In this document: positions 1 to 7,536 of the stretch, piece by piece
Numbering within the stretch: position 1 is the first letter of the stretch
Layout: every line of letters begins with the position of its first letter
Assembly (NCBI RefSeq): GCF_007713465.1
Contig: NZ_VMSG01000008.1
Span: 62,001 to 126,000 of the forward strand
From: Pseudomonas sp. H3(2019)
GTDB lineage: Bacteria > Pseudomonadota > Gammaproteobacteria > Pseudomonadales > Pseudomonadaceae
Length of the DNA stretch: 64,000 nt
Reading direction: 5' to 3'
Notes under the pieces: generated by a model
The model's database searches: none
What the model saw: only the letters and a program-made list of their open reading frames with translations
Told to the model about the DNA's origin: nothing
Made by a program: the position numbers and the translations under genes

Positions 1-226
1 CATCGAGGTATTCCTTCAACCAGCCGCTGAGCGGATGCGCTCCGGACTCAGCATGGAAGAAACCCCAGGCCTTACCCTGTTTGGCGTTGTAGCTCTCGTT
101 GAGGTCCGCGAGCATGCTCTCGATGGCCTTGCTCTCTGCCAATTCCGATTCGCGGGCATGAAGCACTGCCGGCATGCCATCTGGTTTTTTGTCGATCAAG
201 TGGACAATGCAATGACGAATAGGCAT
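1..226 (-). CDS. ndpA: Nucleoid-associated protein NdpA/YejK family (N-terminal part, cut by window edge)
   Basis: The frame is open from the ATG at 226 to the window edge (75 codons). It begins [17 protein letters not shown] and continues with a helical segment ending in GWLKEYLD, which is the usual N-terminus of the YejK/NdpA (37-kDa nucleoid-associated protein) family. A strong AGGAGG lies seven bases before the ATG, inside the 3' end of the preceding gene, whose TGA overlaps this ATG (TGATG). NdpA homologues bind nucleoid DNA, and extra copies are known on Pseudomonas integrative elements, where they may silence or compact element DNA. The C-terminal two thirds are not visible, so completeness is unknown. 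Confidence 0.85.
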   Translation of the reverse strand, partial: MPIRHCIVHLIDKKPDGMPAVLHARESELAESKAIESMLADLNESYNAKQGKAWGFFHAESGAHPLSGWLKEYLD

Positions 227-462
227 CAACGTGCCTCCTGTGAAGGTTGAGATTGGAGGCGATCGGCACGACGCAGTTGAGCTCTGGCATTGAGCTCTGA
301 GCGGTGATCACTGGCGGTCGAAGATGTGAAAATCGGGGTTAATCCCTGTTTCGTGAACTTGATATGCCCACCCTGAGTCCGAGAGACACTCCAGCCATTG
401 GCGATGGCAAAGGCCACCAAAAGACGAAGGTTTTGCCGAGCGATGCGAATAGAGCTGCTCAT
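226..462 (-). CDS. HicA-like (YcfA-type) small dsRBD-fold protein
   Basis: The protein has 78 aa. The segment [19 protein letters not shown] followed by [12 protein letters not shown] and NARAQLRR matches the HicA/YcfA fold, including the GGH motif that carries the catalytic histidine of HicA mRNA interferases. The start at 462 overlaps the stop of the upstream gene by four bases (ATGA), and its own stop overlaps the ndpA start, so translation is probably coupled on both sides. No hicB antitoxin gene is adjacent. The protein may therefore be a domesticated RNA-binding relative rather than a toxin. Fold assignment is moderately sure; toxin activity is unproven. Confidence 0.65.
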   Translation of the reverse strand: MSSSIRIARQNLRLLVAFAIANGWSVSRTQGGHIKFTKQGLTPIFTSSTASDHRSELNARAQLRRADRLQSQPSQEAR

Positions 463-980
463 TCGGTGTGCTCCCGTTCTCCGAGTACGTTTCCAACCTG
501 GATAGCGATGATCTCCGGCTGGTGATCAGGAAACTTCGCACCCAAGTCAGTCAGGAATTCACCGGTAGCCTCGCGTGGCCCGGGAATGCGAAATACGACC
601 GTGCAGTGTTGAACATCCAAATGCGGCTCAAGGTGTGCCATGACGGCAACCTTGAGAGAGCAGGTGTTCAAGTACCGAGGAACCCAGACTGCCCAGAAAT
701 AATTGGAAAGAAGTGCAGCAGCGCACACGAGCTCCACCGAAACAGTTCCGGATGTAGTGGGGGCCATGACGATGTAACCGAGGTCCTCGAGCTCCTGAAG
801 GTCAGGTTTCATACAGGCGGTGACTACGGTGCTGTGGTCACGTGCCAATCGGCTGATTACCTGGGCAAGCGCATCCAGTTCGACGGCGTTGACGCCTAAG
901 CTGTGCGCGTGCGCTACCGTTGAGCTAACAAACGGGCTACCTGCAGGTATCAGAGGAAAGAGGGCTGCGTTACTGCGCAT
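459..980 (-). CDS. Unrecognised ICE protein, 173 aa
   Basis: I do not recognise this family. The start ATG at 980 is preferred because it follows the pattern of short overlaps in this operon (11 bases with the zinc-ribbon gene upstream, ATGA with the HicA-like gene downstream). The N-terminal half is helical (VELDALAQVISRLARDHSTVV), the middle (VSVELVCAAALLSNYFWAVWV) is hydrophobic but without a clear membrane-span pattern, and the C-terminal half looks alpha/beta. It lies in the soj-dnaB-ndpA block, so a role in element maintenance is plausible but not shown. Confidence 0.6.
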   Translation of the reverse strand: MRSNAALFPLIPAGSPFVSSTVAHAHSLGVNAVELDALAQVISRLARDHSTVVTACMKPDLQELEDLGYIVMAPTTSGTVSVELVCAAALLSNYFWAVWVPRYLNTCSLKVAVMAHLEPHLDVQHCTVVFRIPGPREATGEFLTDLGAKFPDHQPEIIAIQVGNVLGEREHTE

Positions 981-1158
981 CGGCCACCTCCTGCAGTTCC
1001 TCGATGTGGTAGCTGCCGCACGTAGGGCACTGCAGTACCTCTTCTTCACCGTGTGGTGATGTAGAGACTGGGATGCAGTGACGGACCTGGTGCAATGGAA
1101 AGTGCGAGTTGCAGCTGCTGCACCAATGGGTAATTTGATTCGCTGACTGAGTGTTCAT
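970..1158 (-). CDS. Small zinc-ribbon protein, 62 aa
   Basis: The protein carries two CxxC knuckles, WCSSC near residues 13-16 and QCPTC near 44-47, about 30 residues apart, the spacing of a zinc ribbon. The acidic tail follows the second knuckle. The ATG at 1158 overlaps the dnaB stop by four bases (ATGA), and the 3' end overlaps the next gene by 11 bases, so it belongs to the element operon. Zinc ribbons of this size often bind nucleic acid or act as adaptor modules; no specific partner can be named. Confidence 0.65.
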   Translation of the reverse strand: MNTQSANQITHWCSSCNSHFPLHQVRHCIPVSTSPHGEEEVLQCPTCGSYHIEELQEVADAQ

Positions 1159-2501
1159 GCATAGGCTCCTTGCCACGTGCTGGCACTGAGGTTCGCAAAG
1201 CGAGTTTGACTCGGGATAAATGCGGTTCGAACAGAGCCTGTCGGGCCATTTCGCTGCTTACCGAGAATGAGTTCGGCAATGCCTTTGAACTCGCTTTGCG
1301 GGTTGTAGACCTCGTCTCGGTAGACGAACATGATCACGTCCGCATCTTGTTCAATGGCGCCGCTATCCCGCAGATCTGCGTTAACCGGTCGCTTGTTTTG
1401 ACGCTGCTCGAGGGATCGGTTGAGTTGAGAAAGCGCGATGACCGGGCAGTCCATCTCTTTGGCCAGCCCTTTCAACGCCCGGGAAATCACGCTGATTTCG
1501 TTGGCTCGGTTTTCCTGCCCAGGACAGTTCATGAGCTGCAGATAATCGACCATGATCAGAGCGGGATGCCCGTATTTACGCGCGGCTCGTCGAGCCTTTG
1601 CCCGTAAGGCAGCAGGTGTGAGGCCAGATTCATCGTCAATGACAAGGCGATCGCCATAACCGTTCATACGGCTTACAGCAGAAGTCAGCTTTGGCCAGTC
1701 CGCATCTTCAAGAGCACCCGTCAGGAGATTGCGCAGATCTAAGTGCCCCAATACTGCGAGGAGGCGATAGATCAGCGCTTTGGCAGGCATCTCCAGGCTG
1801 TACACCTGAACGGTCTTTGCTTTTTCCTTCTGCAGGGCAGCGTCAACAAAGTTGAGGGCTAGCGAGGTCTTTCCCATGGAGGGGCGCGCTGCGAGGATGA
1901 TCAGATCAGCGGGTTGCCAACCAGTGGTCATTTCATCCAGGTCATCCAGCCCTGATGGGAGCCCGGTCAATGTCACGTTGCTGTTGAAGTGTTTATCAAT
2001 CTCTTCGATGACCTTCGTCAGCTGCTGGTTGAGATTGATGAACTCAGCGGCGGATTTGTCCTGGCCAAGGGCGAAGAGCTGCTGCTCGATCGACTCTTGC
2101 ACGTCACTGGCGACTGCCTGCTGATCAGCGGCCTCACGTGAGCACTGAAACCCAACAGACATCAGTCTTCGGAGGTGTGAGCGATTCCGAACGATCTGGG
2201 CGTAGTGTTCGATGTTGGCGACTGAGGGGGTGTTTTTTGCCAATTCCGCCAAATAGCTCAAACCGCCCGCAGCTGCTGGCTCTGACAGGGCGTCATGGAC
2301 CGTAACGATGTCGAACGGGATTGCTTTGCTGGCAAGAGTGCCTATGGTTTTGAAAAGAACGCGGTGTTCTTGCCGGAAGAAGTCCTCCTCCACCAACTGG
2401 TCTGCGATCAGATCCCAGGTGTTGTTGTCGAGCAACAGCCCGCCAAGAACACCTTGCTCTGCCTCGAGGGAGTGGGGCGGTGATAGGTCGAGAAGGCTCA
2501 T
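1155..2501 (-). CDS. dnaB: DnaB-type replicative DNA helicase of the ICE
   Basis: The product has 448 aa, close to chromosomal DnaB (about 460). An N-terminal helical domain (SLEAEQGVLGGLLLDN) is followed by a RecA-like ATPase with Walker A ARPSMGKTS, Walker B LIMVDYLQL, and the family signature SQLNRSLEQRQNKRP with SGAIEQDADVIMFVYRD. It should unwind DNA as a hexamer at the replication fork. On this element family a private helicase is thought to support replication of the excised circle. The ATG at 2501 was chosen because it overlaps the upstream gene by four bases; the longer frame has no support. The chromosome must have its own dnaB elsewhere. Confidence 0.93.
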   Translation of the reverse strand: MSLLDLSPPHSLEAEQGVLGGLLLDNNTWDLIADQLVEEDFFRQEHRVLFKTIGTLASKAIPFDIVTVHDALSEPAAAGGLSYLAELAKNTPSVANIEHYAQIVRNRSHLRRLMSVGFQCSREAADQQAVASDVQESIEQQLFALGQDKSAAEFINLNQQLTKVIEEIDKHFNSNVTLTGLPSGLDDLDEMTTGWQPADLIILAARPSMGKTSLALNFVDAALQKEKAKTVQVYSLEMPAKALIYRLLAVLGHLDLRNLLTGALEDADWPKLTSAVSRMNGYGDRLVIDDESGLTPAALRAKARRAARKYGHPALIMVDYLQLMNCPGQENRANEISVISRALKGLAKEMDCPVIALSQLNRSLEQRQNKRPVNADLRDSGAIEQDADVIMFVYRDEVYNPQSEFKGIAELILGKQRNGPTGSVRTAFIPSQTRFANLSASTWQGAYA

Positions 2502-3199
2502 TGGCTGCCTCCGAGTCCCAACAACGGTTGCCGTTGTTGATCTACGCCGCGATGAAGATTGGCCTTCTTGCCCTGGTCCCAACCGGCGATCATTGAGCCG
2601 GTGTCGTGACCTTTGGCCTCCAGTGGTTCGATGGTGAACTTCTTCAGATTGGGATGGTGTACTTCGATGTAAGCCTTGATGTCACCTTGAGTGGACTCGT
2701 CCATGCTTCCGGCAAATTGAGCCACCTTGTATGAAATGGCATTCAGCCAACCTTCGGCAAATAACTGACCACGGCGCCGCTTGGTCTTCAGCTTGCAACG
2801 CTTCTGCTGAGCAACATGTTCCCGGCGCGCGGCAACCAATTGGTGATGCAGCGTCGAATAGGCGTAGGCCGCGAGTTCAGGTGATATGCCCTTGCCCAAG
2901 AATTTGAACGACCAACCGCCTGCAATGTTGAAGTAGGCCAGGTGGGTGCAATCGAAGGCAGTCGCGCAAGTTGATGCCAGCGAATGCAGCCAGTTTTGAG
3001 GCGCGCGGCGGGTGTTGGTCGTCACGCTCACTTCATCAACGGTATGCGCTGTCACCTCAATGGATTCGAGGTTGTACTGTTTCATCAGGTTTCGGGCCTG
3101 ACGGAGCGCAGTCTCGACCTCGTTTGGCGAGGCACCTTGGGAGTTGGCCAATGCCATCAGCTTTGCGACTTTACTGAGGACTTTCTGCTTATCCATCAT
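2498..3199 (-). CDS. DUF2786-type protein of the ICE, 233 aa
   Basis: The N-terminus (DKQKVLSKVAKLMALANSQGASPNEVETAL) has the lysine-rich helical pattern of DUF2786 proteins, which are common on phages and conjugative elements. A basic stretch KRCKLKTKRRRGQ lies near residue 135 and may contact nucleic acid. The start ATG-ATG at 3196-3199 is preceded by GAGGG and overlaps the previous stop. The gene sits between an unknown coiled-coil protein and dnaB, in the same transcription unit as parA. Function is unknown; the domain call rests on recall of the family pattern. Confidence 0.75.
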   Translation of the reverse strand: MMDKQKVLSKVAKLMALANSQGASPNEVETALRQARNLMKQYNLESIEVTAHTVDEVSVTTNTRRAPQNWLHSLASTCATAFDCTHLAYFNIAGGWSFKFLGKGISPELAAYAYSTLHHQLVAARREHVAQQKRCKLKTKRRRGQLFAEGWLNAISYKVAQFAGSMDESTQGDIKAYIEVHHPNLKKFTIEPLEAKGHDTGSMIAGWDQGKKANLHRGVDQQRQPLLGLGGSQ

Positions 3200-3936
3200 T
3201 GGTCGCCCTCCTGCTGCTCCGCAGGGGACAGGGCTACCGACCAAAGGCGTAGTGTTTCGATTTCATACGGATCGTGCAGAACTTCTGGCTGAAGTTTTTC
3301 GATCTTCAGTTGGATGTCGTGGAATCGTTCCTGGACGCTCTTCCCATCCCTGACGCCCACATATTGCTGAACTTCGTCGTGTAGATCGTTACGAAATGAG
3401 CGAATCTTGCTTTCCCAAAAGTCTTTTGGGCTTTCCCAACCGATGAGCTTGGAGGTATCTGAGACGTAGTTCCGGAACCTGAGAGATAGCTCAAGCGACG
3501 TATAGAACGATTGAAAGCATCCTGCCCGGTTGAGAACAAGGGCGAGCCGGATAATGTCCAGTTTCTGCTCAAGGGTTTCGCTGGGCAGAGGATATGCGGA
3601 GGTAATGAGTTTTTTCGCAGCGCTGTCGCGTTCCTTCTGAAGAGCTTTGGTTGCAACTTCACCACGGTGACGCTTTTCCTTCGCATGTTCTATGTTGGTA
3701 CCCACAGACTCAATCAGCTTGGCGGCATCGCGCAGAAGCTGAATTTGCTCATCGCTCAGTTTTTCTCCGATCCGACTCAGCAGCGTGTTACCACTGGTCA
3801 ACCCACGGATTTCTCGGGCTGTGCCCGTGAGCTTTGCTTGCAGCTTTCGCAGTTCTTGGGCGCTGTGGTATTTGCCCAGCTGCAGCACGACCTCGGCGTT
3901 GATGTTGGTGGCTTCGGTAACAGAAGGCTTTGGCAT
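3196..3936 (-). CDS. Unrecognised helical ICE protein, 246 aa
   Basis: I do not recognise a named family. The N-terminal half (ELRKLQAKLTGTAREI, then a heptad-like stretch through KLIESVGTNIEHAKEKRHRGEVATKALQKERDSAAKKL) is charged and probably coiled coil. The C-terminal half holds mixed helices with several tryptophans. The ATG at 3936 lies one base after the parA stop, which suggests translational coupling with ParA and a role as its partner, in the place where a ParB-like or accessory segregation protein might be expected. No ParB-type HTH or CTPase motif is visible, so this is only a positional inference. Confidence 0.6.
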   Translation of the reverse strand: MPKPSVTEATNINAEVVLQLGKYHSAQELRKLQAKLTGTAREIRGLTSGNTLLSRIGEKLSDEQIQLLRDAAKLIESVGTNIEHAKEKRHRGEVATKALQKERDSAAKKLITSAYPLPSETLEQKLDIIRLALVLNRAGCFQSFYTSLELSLRFRNYVSDTSKLIGWESPKDFWESKIRSFRNDLHDEVQQYVGVRDGKSVQERFHDIQLKIEKLQPEVLHDPYEIETLRLWSVALSPAEQQEGDQ

Positions 3937-3937
3937 C

Positions 3938-4798
3938 TCAGCGTCCCCCCTTCACAAGCGAGTCAACAACGCTTTCGGTCAAGCCTTCGAAACGTTCACG
4001 CCACTCTGGGAAGAGCTCGATGGCTAGCTGGCGGATAATGGCAAGGGCAGCAGGGGATTTTCGGTTGGACGGCTGTCGGTACTCCAGTCGATGTGCGGGT
4101 ATGCCCAAGGACGCGGCGTTACGAAACACCACAGCTGCCGGAATGGTGCAGTCCAGAACGCTGATTTCATCGTTGTCCTGGAATATCTCGCGCACCGATT
4201 GTTCGATCATTTGTGCGTCGGCTGTCAGATCGAGGTTGTTAATGACGATCTGAACGGGCGGGATTTTCATGCCGAGGCGCCCATAAGCGCGAAGGCCGTC
4301 CAGCATCTGCATGGTGCCGCGGCTGAACTCTCGGGCGGCGAGCATGTTGGGGAGAAGAGGGGATATGACCAGGTCCGATGCCAGGACAACCATTTCCAGC
4401 ATGGCCGAGCGAGCACCTTGGGTGTCGATCAGCACCAGATCGAAGTGATCCTGGAACGCCGGCATCAGGTTGGCCAGACGCAACCGTCCGTCGGGCGCCT
4501 GCAAGAGCAAGCTGTTCAGCTGGTTGTTGATGTCGTTCGAGATAACCAGAGACAGATTCGGGATCGCGGTGCTAGAAATAATGCGAGCAGAATCGGTGAT
4601 GTTGAACGCGAGCAGGTCGTAGATACCGCCCTGAGCTTCCTCCACGAGCTGGTAGTACGAAGAAAGTGAAGGCTGGGCTGGGTCCAGATCTATCAGAAGG
4701 GTTCGGAGTCCAGCATCAGCGCATAAAGCACCGAGATTGGCTTCAACAGTGGTTTTACCTACGCCGCCTTTGGTCGATACGACCGCAGTGATTTTCAT
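3938..4798 (-). CDS. soj: ParA/Soj family ATPase of the ICE
   Basis: The 286-aa protein starts MKITAVVSTKGGVGKTT, a deviant Walker A motif (KGGVGKTT, residues 10-17), followed by LLIDLDPAQPS (Walker A') and DLVLIDTQG (Walker B). These are the marks of Soj/ParA ATPases that move or maintain DNA. On PAPI-1-type elements soj sits beside the attachment site and is needed to keep the excised circular form. It lacks the N-terminal HTH of plasmid ParA, so it probably does not bind its own operator directly. It is the first gene of the minus-strand operon, with a perfect 9-bp hairpin just upstream of its ATG. Confidence 0.93.
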   Translation of the reverse strand: MKITAVVSTKGGVGKTTVEANLGALCADAGLRTLLIDLDPAQPSLSSYYQLVEEAQGGIYDLLAFNITDSARIISSTAIPNLSLVISNDINNQLNSLLLQAPDGRLRLANLMPAFQDHFDLVLIDTQGARSAMLEMVVLASDLVISPLLPNMLAAREFSRGTMQMLDGLRAYGRLGMKIPPVQIVINNLDLTADAQMIEQSVREIFQDNDEISVLDCTIPAAVVFRNAASLGIPAHRLEYRQPSNRKSPAALAIIRQLAIELFPEWRERFEGLTESVVDSLVKGGR

Positions 4799-4806
4799 GA
4801 TTTGGA

Positions 4807-4832
4807 GCCTCTAATGTGGGTTCATTAGAGGC
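4807..4832. promoter_or_regulatory. Perfect hairpin just upstream of parA
   Basis: GCCTCTAAT and ATTAGAGGC form a perfect 9-bp inverted repeat around an 8-base loop, eight bases upstream of the parA ATG. It overlaps where the ribosome-binding site would lie, so it may be an operator or an mRNA hairpin that limits parA translation. Seen directly; role inferred. Confidence 0.55.
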
Positions 4833-4902
4833 TGCGAAGCCATGTACCTTTAGTAGAAAGCCTTATTCCACGGGGCTTCCAGCGATTCCATAGTCCAATT
4901 GT

Positions 4903-4947
4903 CTTTTAACCAATTGGTCGTAGGTTCGAATCCCACACGACCCACCA
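4903..4947 (+). repeat. ICE attachment repeat: 3' part of tRNA-Lys(TTT)
   Basis: From the anticodon loop CTTTTAA through the T arm GGTTCGAATCC and the acceptor end ACGACCCACCA this matches the 3' 45 bases of a Pseudomonas tRNA-Lys. The bases upstream (from 4902 leftward) do not form the D arm or the 5' acceptor strand, so this is not an intact tRNA. It is the direct-repeat copy left at the integrase-distal end when an element integrates at the tRNA 3' end. Confidence 0.88.
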
Positions 4948-4954
4948 TTTTAAA

Positions 4955-5000
4955 AAATCTGGAAGGCCCACGTAAGTGAGGATTTCCGGGTTTTTTTTTG
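4955..5000 (+). terminator. Rho-independent terminator after the tRNA-Lys fragment
   Basis: AAATCTGGAA pairs with TTCCGGGTTT (three G-U pairs) around an inner CAC-GTAA-GTG hairpin, followed by nine T. It is the original chromosomal terminator of the tRNA-Lys gene, now separated from the promoter by the element. Confidence 0.75.
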
Positions 5001-5144
5001 CCCGCGATTCGAGCCTGGCTCAATCCGGGTGTTGCACCGCGTGACGCAGGTCAGAATGATCTTTTGCATCTCGGGGATATTCTGTAGCCTTGCGCAGCTT
5101 CAATGCTGTCCATGCCTGATGAATACTCACTCTCCCGGCGGTAC

Positions 5145-5173
5145 CTTCTGTGGTCCGGAGCCGGGTGTATACT
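5145..5173 (+). promoter_or_regulatory. Candidate sigma-70 promoter of nadA
   Basis: TATACT at 5168-5173 is a good -10 hexamer 37 bases before the nadA ATG. The -35 region (around 5145-5150) is weak. Called by eye from spacing and match. Confidence 0.45.
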
Positions 5174-5210
5174 CGACTTTCGCGCGAAAGCGCCCGTAGG
5201 TCTTGCGATC

Positions 5211-6269
5211 ATGACGCAAATTTCCGAACGCCTTCTGGTACAAGCCCACCTCGACGCCAAACAGCCCAAACCGCTGAGCGCCGAAGAACAAGCCCATTAC
5301 CGCGCCGCCATCGCTGCCGAGCTCAAGGCTCAGGACGCGGTGCTGGTTGCCCACTTCTATTGCGATCCGATCATTCAGGCCCTGGCCGAAGAAACCGGTG
5401 GCTGTGTTTCCGACTCACTGGAAATGGCCCGCTTCGGCAACGCTCACCCGGCCAAGACCGTGGTGGTTGCCGGTGTGAAGTTCATGGGCGAGACCGCAAA
5501 AATCCTCAACCCTGAAAAACGCGTACTGATGCCGACCCTGGAGGCGACCTGCTCGCTGGACCTGGGTTGCCCGGTCGACGAGTTCTCGGCGTTTTGCGAT
5601 CAGCACCCGGAGCGTACGGTGGTGGTATATGCCAACACCTCGGCAGCGGTGAAGGCGCGGGCGGACTGGGTGGTGACCTCCAGCTGCGCGCTGGAGATTG
5701 TCGAGAGCCTGATGGATAACGGCGAGACGATCATCTGGGGCCCGGACAAACACCTGGGCACCTACATCCAGCGCAAGACCGGCGCCGACATGCTGCTCTG
5801 GGACGGTGCCTGCATCGTTCACGAAGAGTTCAAGGCCAAGCAGCTGGAAGACATGAAGGCCCTGTATCCGGACGCCGCGATTCTGGTGCACCCGGAATCG
5901 CCGACAGCGGTGATCGAGTTGGCCGACGCGGTAGGCTCCACCAGCCAGCTGATCGCCGCTGCGCAAAGCCTGCCGAACAAGACCCTGATCGTTGCGACCG
6001 ACCGCGGCATCTTCTACAAGATGCAGCAGCTGTGCCCGGACAAGGTCTTCATCGAGGCGCCTACCGCCGGCAACGGCGCGGCATGCCGCAGTTGCGCGCA
6101 TTGCCCGTGGATGGCGATGAACACCCTTGAGCGCACGCTTCAGTGCCTGCGTGAGGGCTCAGGCGAGATCTTCGTCGAGCCAGCGCTGATCCCTCAGGCG
6201 ATTCGCCCGCTCAAGCGCATGCTCGACTTCACCGCGGCAGCGCGGATGAAGCTGGCGGGTAACGCTTAA
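5211..6269 (+). CDS. nadA: Quinolinate synthase
   Basis: NadA condenses iminoaspartate with dihydroxyacetone phosphate to quinolinate in NAD synthesis, using a [4Fe-4S] cluster. The 352-aa product has the [19 protein letters not shown] start of the first domain and the three expected cysteine sites: [20 protein letters not shown] and the C-terminal [16 protein letters not shown]. The ATG at 5211 (MTQISERLL) gives the usual Pseudomonas length and starts 38 bases after a TATACT box; the frame is open further upstream but that extension lacks family similarity. It is the first chromosomal gene beyond the ICE border, so the element does not interrupt it. Confidence 0.96.
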   Translation: MTQISERLLVQAHLDAKQPKPLSAEEQAHYRAAIAAELKAQDAVLVAHFYCDPIIQALAEETGGCVSDSLEMARFGNAHPAKTVVVAGVKFMGETAKILNPEKRVLMPTLEATCSLDLGCPVDEFSAFCDQHPERTVVVYANTSAAVKARADWVVTSSCALEIVESLMDNGETIIWGPDKHLGTYIQRKTGADMLLWDGACIVHEEFKAKQLEDMKALYPDAAILVHPESPTAVIELADAVGSTSQLIAAAQSLPNKTLIVATDRGIFYKMQQLCPDKVFIEAPTAGNGAACRSCAHCPWMAMNTLERTLQCLREGSGEIFVEPALIPQAIRPLKRMLDFTAAARMKLAGNA

Positions 6270-6273
6270 GGTC

Positions 6274-6304
6274 GATCGTTCCCACACTCTGCGTGGGAAC
6301 GATC
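6274..6304. repeat. Palindromic repeat, GATCGTTCCCAC type
   Basis: GATCGTTCCCAC and GTGGGAACGATC form a perfect 12-bp hairpin with a 7-base loop between nadA and the convergent RDD gene. The same unit recurs at 17120, 22338, 32529, 50382 and 55931. It may also act as a bidirectional transcription stop. Confidence 0.85.
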
Positions 6305-6337
6305 AATACCCCGAGTATCGGGGGGGCATCTGGCGGG

Positions 6338-6826
6338 TTATTTTTTCTTCTTTGGAATCCGCACCAGCTGGCTGTTGGAGTACATGTCGTGCCAGCTGCG
6401 CTGCTGTTTGTCGAAGAGTACCCAGAAGAACCCCAGGCCTGCGCACAGCAAGGATGCGATCGACACCACAAAGCGCAACAGTGCCTGCCACAGGCTGATC
6501 GCCGAACCATCGGCGTTCTGTACGCGGATGCACCAGACTTGCATGCCGAGGGTCTGGCCGGACCAGGTCCAGAATTTGGCGAAGAAGCCAAACAGCACGA
6601 ACAGCAGGATGGTCGAGAACAGCGGATCGCCATCCAGCGCGCCGGCCTCGGTCAGGGCGCGCATCTGCTCTTCGCCGATGATTGCCATCTGCACCATCTT
6701 GTAGACGCCACCCGTGACGATCAGCAGGGCGGTGCACAGCAGGAAGTCGTAGAACATCGCTGCCAGGCGACGGCCCAGGCCGGCGACGGGGAATTCACCC
6801 TGAGGGCTTAGCAGGTGTTTCGACAT
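6338..6826 (-). CDS. RDD family inner-membrane protein
   Basis: The 162-aa protein has the RDD layout: an Arg-containing first segment (GRRLAAMFYDFLL), three hydrophobic spans (about residues 23-43, 68-90 and 118-140), the motif GQTLGMQVWCIRVQN between them, and a C-terminal LFDKQQRSWHDMYSNSQLV, where the final Asp is the third conserved residue. A lysine-rich tail PKKKK ends the protein. The start at 6826 (MSKHLLSPQG) gives the standard length. Function of RDD proteins is mostly unknown; some are ion transporters or envelope factors. It is separated from the cold-shock gene by a strong terminator. Confidence 0.85.
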   Translation of the reverse strand: MSKHLLSPQGEFPVAGLGRRLAAMFYDFLLCTALLIVTGGVYKMVQMAIIGEEQMRALTEAGALDGDPLFSTILLFVLFGFFAKFWTWSGQTLGMQVWCIRVQNADGSAISLWQALLRFVVSIASLLCAGLGFFWVLFDKQQRSWHDMYSNSQLVRIPKKKK

Positions 6827-6875
6827 GGGGTGGCTCTCGGCTGAAAAAGAAGCCATTTTACGGAATTGCGCGCAC

Positions 6876-6910
6876 AAAAAAGCCCCTGATGTCAGCATCA
6901 GGGGCTTTTT
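6876..6910 (-). terminator. Rho-independent terminator of the cold-shock gene
   Basis: AAAAAGCCCCTGATG and CATCAGGGGCTTTTT form a near-perfect stem around a TCAG loop, 12 bases after the cold-shock stop codon. It ends in a T-tract on either strand, so it can work in both directions. Confidence 0.9.
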
Positions 6911-6922
6911 CGTTACAGAAGA

Positions 6923-7135
6923 TCAGCCTTCTGCTTGTACTTCGTCAGCTTGCATGCCTTTCTGGCCCTGCACAGCGATGAAGGTGACTTTCTGGCCTTC
7001 TTTCAGGCTCTTGAAGCCGCTGCCCTGGATGGCGCGGAAATGCACGAACAGATCCGGACCGCTTTCTGGAGTGATAAAACCAAAACCTTTCTCGTCGTTA
7101 AACCACTTGACGGTACCGCTCTGACGTTGGGACAT
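6923..7135 (-). CDS. cspA: CspA-family cold-shock protein
   Basis: The 70-aa protein is a single cold-shock domain with both RNA-binding motifs intact: KGFGFITP (RNP1) and DLFVHF (RNP2). It begins [17 protein letters not shown], as in Pseudomonas CapB/CspA. Such proteins bind single-stranded RNA and melt secondary structure, often with long regulated leaders. The gene stands alone between two terminator or spacer regions, with about 400 bases of noncoding DNA upstream, which may hold a long 5' leader. Which Csp paralogue this is cannot be told from sequence alone. Confidence 0.93.
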   Translation of the reverse strand: MSQRQSGTVKWFNDEKGFGFITPESGPDLFVHFRAIQGSGFKSLKEGQKVTFIAVQGQKGMQADEVQAEG

Positions 7136-7536
7136 TTCTTATTTCCTTTGACGCAAAAATTGATGACAGCCTCTTTCTGATGAAAGAGTACTGGAGCTGG
7201 TTGCAGGAGAGTAAGAGACGTCGAACGGGATGTAGCTAACTTGTAGGCTACTGCCCAGGTCACGATTCCAAGCGACCCATGCAAACACAGTGAACAAACT
7301 CTACGCCAACTACGGGAGAAAAAACAAGCCCCGTGGAAGCCGCGTATTGCTTGGCTTGATGGCTGTTTCACAGGAAGGATAGTGCGGCTTATTCGATAGT
7401 GTTGTTCAATTGTTTTCGATTGATATAAGTCAAGTTCACAATCGAAGTGCCTGATCCAGGTGTGCACTGTTTTATGGCGGTTGCGTTACAGATTAGTGCA
7501 CTGTTACGCAACCGCGTTACTTATAGGAACAGTCAA
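7136..7536. other. Noncoding spacer between cspA and gcvT
   Basis: About 400 bases with no credible gene. It should hold the cspA promoter and leader (minus strand). The one distinct signal is an ANR/FNR-like half-palindrome at 7420-7433. No clear terminator for gcvT was found here. Confidence 0.6.
7420..7433. promoter_or_regulatory. ANR/FNR-like box upstream of cspA
   Basis: TTGATATAAGTCAA matches the ANR/FNR consensus TTGAT-N4-ATCAA at nine of ten positions. It is 285 bases from the cspA ATG, so it would fit a long-leader transcript. Match seen; function inferred. Confidence 0.4.

Larger units (their letters stand above)
1..4947. mobile_element. Terminal part of a tRNA-Lys-integrated ICE (pKLC102/PAPI-1-like)
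   Basis: Eight tightly packed minus-strand genes (parA/soj nearest the end, then replication and nucleoid-protein genes) stop at a partial tRNA-Lys 3' copy. A soj gene next to the attachment site, with a DnaB-like helicase and an NdpA homologue, is the known layout of the soj end of pKLC102/PAPI-1-type elements. The integrase end and the rest of the element lie outside the window to the left. The family assignment is inference from gene content; the border is seen directly. Confidence 0.8.

Noticed and set aside
72..311. 79-codon minus-strand ORF near the window start
   Set aside because: It overlaps ndpA and the HicA-like gene in another frame; both of those have better motifs and ribosome sites.
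4872..4947. Complete tRNA-Lys gene
   Set aside because: Only the 3' 45 bases match. Bases upstream form neither a D arm nor the 5' acceptor strand, so it is an attachment-site fragment.
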